Origin: Gemmatimonadaceae bacterium
Lineage (GTDB): Bacteria > Gemmatimonadota > Gemmatimonadetes > Gemmatimonadales > Gemmatimonadaceae
Reading direction: 5' to 3'
Assembly (NCBI GenBank): GCA_013820975.1
Contig: JACDHQ010000184.1
Span: forward strand, 1-5,475
DNA length: 5,475 nt
Shown here: piece after piece, positions 1 to 5,475 of the stretch
How positions within the stretch are numbered: position 1 is the stretch's first letter
Layout of the letters: each line of letters begins with the position of its first letter
Position numbers and translations under genes: made by a program
Notes under the pieces: generated by a model
Told to the model about the DNA's origin: nothing
The model's database searches: none
What the model saw: the letters and a program-made list of their open reading frames with translations, nothing else

Positions 1-61
1 GCTCAGGCGCGCCGAACCTGATCCGTGATGATGGCCCCCCGCACCGCCACTCACCCGCCAC
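1..61. other. Short non-coding stretch downstream of the fusion gene
   Basis: These 61 bases hold one copy of the 11-bp repeat and an 8-bp palindrome (GGCGCGCC, 6-13). There is no T-run after a stem on the minus strand, so no intrinsic terminator can be called. No convincing start of a further gene is visible, and the neighbouring gene and its direction cannot be decided. Confidence 0.5.
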
Positions 62-70
62 TCACCCGCC
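46..70. repeat. Two 11-bp direct repeats spanning the stop codon of the fusion gene
   Basis: GCCACTCACCC occurs at 46-56 and 57-67, followed by GCC. The repeat contains the complement of TGA: one copy supplies the stop of the fusion gene (62-64) and the other a second TGA at 51-53 in another frame. The adjoining coding sequence is a simple G-rich stretch giving the GGSGGGG tail. Confidence 0.8.
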
Positions 71-1993
71 GCCCCCACTCCCACCCTCCAGCACCCCCTC
101 GAACACCTCCAGCGCCAACTGCACCTTCCCGAACGGCGCCGATACCTGCACTCCCTGCACGAACGGCCGCACCCGCTCCAGCATCTCGCGCGCGATCGCA
201 ATCCCTTCCGCCAGCGCGTGCTCCTTCGATACCTCGTTCGCCCGGCGCATGCGCTGCATGACCGCATCGGGCACCGAGACGCCCGGGACCTCGTTCGCCA
301 TGAACTCTGCGTTGCGGAGCGAGACGAGCGGCCAGATTCCGGCGATCATCGGGATCGATGAGAAGCCGCTGGCCCGCTCGAGGAAGCGCTCGAGCTGGTC
401 GGGATCGAACACCGGCTGCGTGATCGCATACTCGGCGCCTGCGTCGACCTTCCACTCGAAGCGCTTCACCTCATGCGCCACATCGATGGCGACCGGATTC
501 ACGCCGACGCCGATCGCGAACTGCGTGGGGGTGCCGATGGAGTTGCCGCCCGGGTCGAGCCCCCGGTTGAGGTTCGCCACGAGGTTGGTCAGGCCGATCG
601 CGTCGATGTCGAAGACGGCGGTCGCATCGGGGTAGGGCCCCATCTTCGGCGGGTCGCCGGTGATGAGCAGCATGTTGCGCAGGCCCACGGCGGAGGCGCC
701 GAGCAGGTCGCTCAGCATGCCGAGGAGGTTGCGGTCGCGGCAGGCGTAGTGGGTCACGCTCTCGATGCCGACCTGCTGCTCGATGAGGAGGCTCGTCATG
801 AGCGCGCCCATGCGGCTCTGCGCGCGGGGGCCGTCGGGGACGTTTACCGCATCGACGCCGGCGTCCTTGAGCGTGCGCGTGTCGGCGAGCATGCGCGACG
901 CGTCGACGCCCCGCGGCGGCACGATCTCGACGCTGGTGACGAAGGTCCCGGCCGCCAGCTTCGCGGCGAAGCGCGAGCGATCCTTGAACGGGATGGGGTC
1001 GGGAGTCGGGGGTAGGGAGAGTTCGGCAGTGGCGCGGGTCGGTGATTTGGCGACTCCGCCTGTCTCGCCCCCCGTCCCCCGACCCCTGACCCCCGACCGC
1101 GGTCTGATCGGTCGCAGCCCCTCGCACATCGCCTTCACATGCTCCGGCGTGGTTCCGCAGCAACCGCCGACGACCTTGGCGCCGCCCTGGACGAGGTGGC
1201 GCGCATACGTCGCCATGTACTCGGGGCTCGCCATGTAGAGCTGGCGGCCCCCGACGTCGCGCGGCATGCCGGCGTTCGGCTGCGCACTGAGCTTCCGCTT
1301 CGTCACGGCGGCCATCCGCTCGATCGACTCGAGGATCGTCTGCGGGCCGACGCTGCAGTTCAACCCGATGATGTCGGCGCCCCAGCGGTCGAGCGCGAGC
1401 GCGATGTCCTCCGGCGTCGCGCCAAATGGGGTGCGGCCATCGACGCCGACCGTCATCTGTGCGATAACCGGAAGGTTCGGCGCGGCGTCACGTGCAGCGA
1501 CGATCGCCTGCTGGATCTCGAGCAGGTCACCGAAGGTCTCCAGCAGGAAGCAGTCGACGCCGCCATCGGCGAGTGCCTGCATCTGTTCGCGGAAGGTCTC
1601 CCGCGCCTCCTCGGTGCTCGTGGCGCCGTACGGCTCGAGGCGCACGCCGATCGGTCCCACGGCCCCCGCCACCAGCACGTTGCCGCCACCCTCGCGATCC
1701 GCAACCTCCCGCGCAATCGACGCCGCACGCGAATTGATCTCGGCCGTATGCGCCTCGAGGCCGTACTGCGCGAGCTTCACGCGGTTGGCGCCGAACGTGT
1801 TCGTCTCGAGCGCATCGGCCCCGGCGCGCACGTACTCGCGATGCAGCCCGCGGACGATGTCGGGCGAGCGGAGGTTGATCTCGTCGTAGCTCTGGTTGAT
1901 GAAGACCCCGCGCGCGTAGAGCATCGTGCCCATCGCGCCGTCGAAGAGCACGACGCGCTCGGGATCGAGCAGGCGCTCGACCGGGGCGCTCAC
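62..1993 (-). CDS. Bifunctional homocysteine S-methyltransferase / 5,10-methylenetetrahydrofolate reductase
   Basis: The product is a 643-residue cytoplasmic two-domain protein of the YitJ type. The N-terminal homocysteine S-methyltransferase domain, about 1-295, begins with LFDGAMGTML and has the zinc ligands C213 (GLNCS) and C278/C279 (GGCCGTTP). A linker, about 297-335, joins it to an FAD-dependent MetF-like domain, about 336-620. That domain has SVEIVPPRG with E356, ITGDPP with D447 and ITQPVFD with Q526, matching by position and context the E. coli MetF residues E28, D120 and Q183. It should reduce methylene-THF to 5-methyl-THF, the substrate of the MetH encoded just upstream. The protein ends in a Gly-rich tail (GGSGGGG). 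I chose the GTG at 1993-1991 because it overlaps the metH stop, has a GGGAGG six bases upstream and begins the family-typical N-terminus. The frame stays open to 2245, but that extension lies inside metH and is Arg/Pro-rich shadow sequence. The methyl donor of the first domain is unknown: there is no B12 domain, so SAM, S-methylmethionine or methyl-THF are all conceivable. The usual B. subtilis name would be yitJ, which I do not assign. Confidence 0.95.
   Translation of the reverse strand: MSAPVERLLDPERVVLFDGAMGTMLYARGVFINQSYDEINLRSPDIVRGLHREYVRAGADALETNTFGANRVKLAQYGLEAHTAEINSRAASIAREVADREGGGNVLVAGAVGPIGVRLEPYGATSTEEARETFREQMQALADGGVDCFLLETFGDLLEIQQAIVAARDAAPNLPVIAQMTVGVDGRTPFGATPEDIALALDRWGADIIGLNCSVGPQTILESIERMAAVTKRKLSAQPNAGMPRDVGGRQLYMASPEYMATYARHLVQGGAKVVGGCCGTTPEHVKAMCEGLRPIRPRSGVRGRGTGGETGGVAKSPTRATAELSLPPTPDPIPFKDRSRFAAKLAAGTFVTSVEIVPPRGVDASRMLADTRTLKDAGVDAVNVPDGPRAQSRMGALMTSLLIEQQVGIESVTHYACRDRNLLGMLSDLLGASAVGLRNMLLITGDPPKMGPYPDATAVFDIDAIGLTNLVANLNRGLDPGGNSIGTPTQFAIGVGVNPVAIDVAHEVKRFEWKVDAGAEYAITQPVFDPDQLERFLERASGFSSIPMIAGIWPLVSLRNAEFMANEVPGVSVPDAVMQRMRRANEVSKEHALAEGIAIAREMLERVRPFVQGVQVSAPFGKVQLALEVFEGVLEGGSGGGG
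995..1019. repeat. Degenerate 7-bp repeat block, G-rich on the plus strand (left arm of inverted pair)
   Basis: Starting at 999, three units read TCGGGAG, TCGGGGG and TAGGGAG. They lie in the part of the fusion gene that encodes the end of the linker (LPPTPDP) just before the MTHFR domain. G-runs at 995-998, 1001-1003, 1008-1012 and 1015-1017 fit a G-quadruplex pattern on the plus (non-coding) strand. Positions 995-1012 are the reverse complement of 1076-1093 with two mismatches. Confidence 0.85.
1068..1094 (-). other. G-quadruplex-forming motif on the coding strand of the fusion gene
   Basis: Read on the minus strand, G-runs of 5, 4, 5 and 6 are separated by TCA, TC and AC, a strong match to the four-run, short-loop G-quadruplex pattern. 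Because this is the coding strand, the motif would also be present in the mRNA, between the coding regions of the two enzyme domains. Whether it folds or pairs instead with the C-rich arm (995-1012) is not known. Confidence 0.6.
1069..1096. repeat. Four 7-bp repeats (CCCCCGA type), right arm of inverted pair
   Basis: Units CCCCCGT, CCCCCGA, CCCCTGA and CCCCCGA lie at 1069-1075, 1076-1082, 1083-1089 and 1090-1096. They are the same heptamer family as the block at 995-1019 but inverted. On the coding strand they encode the Gly/Arg-rich linker SGVRGRGTGG, which begins at residue S300 of the fusion protein, directly after the homocysteine methyltransferase domain. Confidence 0.88.
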
Positions 1994-4900
1994 TCGGCGC
2001 CTCCCGTGCGGACGGCGTAGTACTTCGCGTCCGGATGGTGGATGATGATTGCCGCCGTGGACTGCTCGGGAAGCAGCTGAAAGCTCACCGTGTGATCCAT
2101 GCCGAGCGCCGTGCGGGACTCCGGCAGGAGGCGGAACACCGTGGCGTGGTCGTCGAGGTCGGGGCAGGCGCCGTAGCCCCATGAGTAGCGCTTCCCGCGG
2201 CTGCCGGGGATCCCCAGTTCCTGCTTCACGTGCCGATGCATCCACTCCGCGGTCGCTTCGGCCGCCTCGACGGAGAATCCATGCGCGTAGAACGCCTCGG
2301 TGTACTCGTTGGCGCCCTGCAGCCGCTCGAAGTGCGTGGTGGCGCCGGCGCCGACCGTGACGATCTGCAGCACTGCAACATCCACGTCGCCGCTCTTCAC
2401 CGAGCGGTAGTAGTCGGCGAGGCAGAGGCGCTCGCGCCCCTCCTGCCGCGGAAAGTGGAAGCGCGCGACCTCGGTCGTCGTGCCGTCCTTCGCGTAGGCG
2501 GCCGGGTCATACACCAAGACATCGTTGCCGGACGACTGGACGGGGAAATAGCCGTACACCGCCTGCGGCTTCACCCAGCCCTCGAGTAGCGAAGCGACTC
2601 GAAGGCGCTTCAGCGTGGGCTCGAACTCCTCGCGCACGGCGGTGTGGTACGCCTCCCCCGAGCCACGGCCACCCCACTGCAGGCGATAGAGCTCATCGAG
2701 GTCGAGCAGGTCGAAGACCTCGTCGGTGGGGATGTCGTGCAGCACGCGCACACCCCAGAATGGCGGCGTCGGCACCGGGTGGTCCTCGCCGACCGCGCTG
2801 CGCTCACCGCCCGCACCACCGGCCGCAATGTCCTTGCCCACCTGGGTGTTGAGGAACACATCGTTGCGCGCGTCCTCGATCAGCTTCGCGGTGAACGGCG
2901 CACGCCGGTCGGCATCCTGGAGCGCATCCATCGTCTCGAGCCCCTCGAATGCATCCTTGCAGTAGAACACCCCAGGTGCATACGCCTGTTCGGCGTTGAC
3001 GAACATCGCGCGCCTGCCGAAGCGGCGGTTGATCGCGGCGCCACCGATGAGCACCGGGATCGTCATGCCGCGCCGGTGGAGCTCCTGCACGCAGAGCGGC
3101 ATCTGCTTCGACGTGCTCACGAGGAGCGCGGAGAGGCCGATTGCGTCGGCACCCACCTCGATCGCCTTCTCGACGATCGTGTTCACCGGTACCTGCTTGC
3201 CGAGGTCGTAGACGGTGTACCCGTTGTTCGAGAGGATCGTGTTGACGAGCGACTTGCCGATGTCGTGCACGTCGCCGTACACGGTCGCCAGGACGACCTT
3301 GCCCTTGGTGTAGCCTTCGGCCCGCTCGAGGAACTGCTCGAGGTGCTTGACCGCGCGCTTCATCACCTCGGCGCTCTGGAGCACGAAGGGGAGGATGAGC
3401 TCACCGGCGCCGAACTTGTCGCCGACCACCTTCATCGCGGGCAGCAGCACCTCGTTGAGCACGCGTACCGGGTGCTCGCGCACGCCGGCGGCGTCGAGGG
3501 CGTCCTCGATTCCGTCCTTCTTGCGGTGCACCACCTTCCACGCCACGACCTCGTCGGCACTCATCCCAGCCGTCGGATCGTCCTTTTCCACTGCCGCGGC
3601 ACCGCTGCCGCCGCCCGTGGCGTCGAATTGCTCGATCAGCCGCTGCAGCGCGTCGGGCCGCTTGTTGAAGATCAGGTCGTCCGCGAGCGCCCGCTCCTCC
3701 GCCGGAATCTCGGCGTACGGCCGCACGTGCGCCGGGTTCACGATCGCCGAGTCGAGCCCTGCGGCCACGCAATGATGGAGGAAGACGGAGTTGATGACGT
3801 GCCGCGCCGGCTCGGAGAGGCCGAAGCTCACGTTCGACACGCCGAGCGTCGTGAAGACCCCAGGCAGGTCGCGCTTGATGAGCCGGATCCCCTCGATCGT
3901 CTCCTTCGCGCTGTCGATCCACTCCGGGTCGCCGGTGGCGAGCGTGAAGGTGAGCGCGTCGAAGATCAGGTCCTCGGCGCGCAGCCCGTATTCGCTCACG
4001 ACGATGTCGTGGATGACGCGCGCGATCTCGAGCTTGCGCTGCCGGGTCTTCGCCATCCCCTCCTCGTCGATCGTCAGCGCCACGAGCGCCGCGCCATGCT
4101 TCTTCGCAATCGGGACGACGCTCTCGATGCGCTTGCGGCCATTCTCCATGTTGATGGAGTTGATGATCGCGCGCCCGGGCACGTGCTCGAGCGCGCGCTC
4201 GATCACACCCGCCTCGGTGGAGTCGATCATCAGCGGCGTCTCGACGCTCATCGACAGCAGCTTGACGACCTTCGCCATCTGCTCGGCCTCGTCCCCGCGC
4301 TCGGTGAGCGCGACGCAGATGTCGAGCACGTGCGCGCCGGCCTCTGCCTGCTCGCGCGCGACATCGACGATTCCCTCGTAGTCGTCGGCGAGCAGCAGGC
4401 GCTTGACCTTGCGCGAACCCTGCGAGTTCACCCGCTCACCGATCAGCAGCGGCTTCGGCTCCTGGTGGAGCGTGACGGAGCGCATGGCAGAAGAGACGCG
4501 CGGCTCGTTGGAGCCGGGATGCGAGATGCGAGATGCGAGACTGGCCGGCAAGTCGCTTGCCTCGCGCCGCTCGCAGTTCGCAACAGCAGCGGCAATCGCC
4601 GCGATATGCGCCGGCGTCGTCCCGCAACAGCCGCCAACGATGCGCACGCCATGCTCGCGCACGAACTCGCCGAGCATCTCGCCCATCGGCCCTGCCTCGA
4701 GCGGGTAGATCGCCTCGCCGGTGCCGGTGTTGAGCGGCAGTCCCGCGTTGGGGATCACCGAGATCGGACGGCTCGAGTGTTCGGTGAGGAAGCGGATCGG
4801 CTCGCGCATGTGCTCGGGGCCGGTCGAGCAGTTGAGGCCGATCACGTCCACCGGCAGCGCCTCGAGCGTCGTCATCGCGCTCGCGATGTCGGTGCCGAGC

Positions 4901-5475
4901 AGCATGCGGCCGCTGATGTCGAGCGTCACCTGCGCCTGGACGGGCACCCGGCGGCCGATCTCGGCGAAGAGGCGCTCGAAGCCGGCGACCGCGGCACGGA
5001 CCTCGAGGATGTCCTGCGCCGTCTCGACGAGCAGCACGTCGACGCCACCCTCGACGAGGTACTTCGCCTGCACGTAGTAGTTCTCGGCCAGCTCCTCGAA
5101 GGTGATGTTCGAGAGCACCGGGTCGCTGCTCGACGGGAGCATGCCGGTGGGACCGATCGAGCCGGCGACGAACCGCGGCCGGCCGGGCGTGGCGAACTTG
5201 TCGCAGGCTGCCCGGCCGAGCTGGGCGGCAGCGATGTTCAACTCGCGCGTCTTGTGCTCGAGTCCCCACTCGCGCAGGCGGTGCGGCGTCGACTGGAAGG
5301 TGCACGTCTCCACGACGTCGGCGCCGGCTTCCAGGAACGACTCGTGGATCGACTGGATGATGTCCGGCCGCGTGAGCACGAGGTGGTCGTTGCATCCCTC
5401 CAGCTCCTTGCCGCCGAAGTCCTCCGGCGTTGGGTCGTGGAGCTGGATGCTGGTGCCCATCGCCCCGTCGTACAC
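1990..5475 (-). CDS. metH: Cobalamin-dependent methionine synthase MetH (5'-truncated by window edge)
   Basis: This cytoplasmic enzyme transfers the methyl group of 5-methyl-THF via cobalamin to homocysteine, giving methionine and THF. 1161 residues are visible, numbered here from the window edge. Domains in order: homocysteine-binding domain, about 1-300, with zinc ligands C216 (GLNCS) and C283/C284 (GGCCGTTP); linker, about 301-342; pterin-binding domain from about 343 (IGERVNSQGSRK at 345) to about 600; Gly-rich linker; cap domain, about 625-715; B12-binding domain, about 725-860, with the DVHDIG motif (D735, H737 as lower-axial ligand) and SALLV (S782-V786); and a C-terminal reactivation domain, about 880-1161, with the SAM-binding RxxxGY motif at R1096-Y1101. 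The E. coli protein has about 1227 residues. The visible part starts in the first beta strand (YDGAMGT), and the 22-residue offset of the B12 motifs from E. coli suggests that about 20 residues are missing. The terminal GTG codon is therefore not the start. The cap/B12 and reactivation modules show dependence on cobalamin and on reductive methylation by SAM. The stop overlaps the next gene. The promoter and any riboswitch lie outside the window. Confidence 0.97.
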   Translation of the reverse strand: MYDGAMGTSIQLHDPTPEDFGGKELEGCNDHLVLTRPDIIQSIHESFLEAGADVVETCTFQSTPHRLREWGLEHKTRELNIAAAQLGRAACDKFATPGRPRFVAGSIGPTGMLPSSSDPVLSNITFEELAENYYVQAKYLVEGGVDVLLVETAQDILEVRAAVAGFERLFAEIGRRVPVQAQVTLDISGRMLLGTDIASAMTTLEALPVDVIGLNCSTGPEHMREPIRFLTEHSSRPISVIPNAGLPLNTGTGEAIYPLEAGPMGEMLGEFVREHGVRIVGGCCGTTPAHIAAIAAAVANCERREASDLPASLASRISHPGSNEPRVSSAMRSVTLHQEPKPLLIGERVNSQGSRKVKRLLLADDYEGIVDVAREQAEAGAHVLDICVALTERGDEAEQMAKVVKLLSMSVETPLMIDSTEAGVIERALEHVPGRAIINSINMENGRKRIESVVPIAKKHGAALVALTIDEEGMAKTRQRKLEIARVIHDIVVSEYGLRAEDLIFDALTFTLATGDPEWIDSAKETIEGIRLIKRDLPGVFTTLGVSNVSFGLSEPARHVINSVFLHHCVAAGLDSAIVNPAHVRPYAEIPAEERALADDLIFNKRPDALQRLIEQFDATGGGSGAAAVEKDDPTAGMSADEVVAWKVVHRKKDGIEDALDAAGVREHPVRVLNEVLLPAMKVVGDKFGAGELILPFVLQSAEVMKRAVKHLEQFLERAEGYTKGKVVLATVYGDVHDIGKSLVNTILSNNGYTVYDLGKQVPVNTIVEKAIEVGADAIGLSALLVSTSKQMPLCVQELHRRGMTIPVLIGGAAINRRFGRRAMFVNAEQAYAPGVFYCKDAFEGLETMDALQDADRRAPFTAKLIEDARNDVFLNTQVGKDIAAGGAGGERSAVGEDHPVPTPPFWGVRVLHDIPTDEVFDLLDLDELYRLQWGGRGSGEAYHTAVREEFEPTLKRLRVASLLEGWVKPQAVYGYFPVQSSGNDVLVYDPAAYAKDGTTTEVARFHFPRQEGRERLCLADYYRSVKSGDVDVAVLQIVTVGAGATTHFERLQGANEYTEAFYAHGFSVEAAEATAEWMHRHVKQELGIPGSRGKRYSWGYGACPDLDDHATVFRLLPESRTALGMDHTVSFQLLPEQSTAAIIIHHPDAKYYAVRTGGAE
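2000..2005 (-). promoter_or_regulatory. Shine-Dalgarno sequence of the fusion gene, inside the end of metH
   Basis: GGGAGG on the minus strand lies six bases upstream of the GTG start at 1993-1991, within the last codons of metH. It supports the non-ATG start. The GTGA start/stop overlap suggests that ribosomes finishing metH start the second gene (translational coupling). Coupling is inference from the arrangement. Confidence 0.8.
4518..4540. repeat. Three tandem 7-bp repeats (GATGCGA) in the metH interdomain linker
   Basis: Three perfect GATGCGA copies occupy 4518-4524, 4525-4531 and 4532-4538, followed by GA. They lie inside metH between the homocysteine domain and the pterin domain. Because 7 is not a multiple of 3, the copies are read in three frames and encode roughly SLASRISH, at about visible residues 312-320. 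The flanking linker is also poorly conserved in style. Gain or loss of one unit would shift the frame after the first domain. Confidence 0.9.

Noticed and set aside
6..13. GGCGCGCC palindrome as a terminator stem
   Set aside because: It is too short, with no loop and no following T-run on the minus strand.
3..44. Tiny minus-strand frame starting GTG and ending TGA, 13 residues
   Set aside because: Too short, and no ribosome site or family resemblance supports it.
1139..2020. A 293-residue plus-strand open frame
   Set aside because: It lies antisense to the conserved homocysteine methyltransferase domain, has Arg/Ala/His-rich composition and shows no family motif. It is a GC-rich shadow frame.
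1994..2245. N-terminal extension of the fusion protein beyond the GTG at 1993
   Set aside because: The extra 84 residues lie within the metH reactivation domain and look like low-complexity shadow sequence. The GTG at 1993 has a proper Shine-Dalgarno sequence and gives the family-typical N-terminus.
4483..4485. Internal ATG before the pterin-binding domain as a separate gene start, implying a split metH
   Set aside because: There is no clear Shine-Dalgarno sequence ahead of it, and the frame runs unbroken from the homocysteine domain through the linker.
4436..5395. A 319-residue minus-strand open frame in another frame of metH
   Set aside because: It is Arg/Ala/Pro-rich with no recognisable motif, while the metH frame at the same place carries the zinc site. 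Shadow frame.
5473..5475. GTG at the window edge as the metH start
   Set aside because: It would begin in the middle of the first conserved strand (YDGAMGT). Family members have about 15-25 residues before it, so the gene continues outside the window.

Overview
The window is GC-rich bacterial DNA (about two thirds G+C by eye). It is filled almost completely by two minus-strand genes of one-carbon and methionine metabolism. Reading in the direction of transcription (right to left), the first is metH, cobalamin-dependent methionine synthase. Its extreme 5' end lies beyond position 5475 and its stop is at 1990-1992. The second, at 62-1993, encodes a fusion of a homocysteine S-methyltransferase domain to a methylenetetrahydrofolate reductase (MTHFR) domain, the architecture of Bacillus subtilis YitJ. 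The two reading frames overlap by four bases (GTGA), and a good Shine-Dalgarno sequence for the second gene lies inside the end of metH. They therefore look like one transcript with coupled translation.

Together the products form a short pathway. The MTHFR domain reduces 5,10-methylene-THF to 5-methyl-THF, and MetH moves that methyl group through cobalamin to homocysteine to give methionine. The second protein also has its own homocysteine methyltransferase domain with a complete Cys/Cys-Cys zinc site, so the operon carries two such domains. The methyl donor of the second one cannot be read from the sequence.

The less ordinary part of the window is at its protein domain joints. In both genes the linker just after the homocysteine methyltransferase domain contains tandem 7-bp repeats. 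In metH these are three GATGCGA units. In the fusion gene there are two inverted blocks of a TCGGGGG-type heptamer, which can also form a hairpin or G-quadruplexes. A third repeat, two 11-bp copies, spans the stop codon of the fusion gene. These look like intergenic-type repeats captured in frame.

The organism cannot be fixed from this window. High G+C, the MetH sequence style (IGERVNSQGSRK, SALLVSTSKQM) and heptamer repeats suggest a lineage such as Gemmatimonadota, but this is inference from memory and weakly held. The 61 bases downstream of the fusion gene show no convincing terminator or gene. I found no RNA genes, CRISPR array, insertion sequence or defence-type system, and the core of the region is ordinary metabolism.
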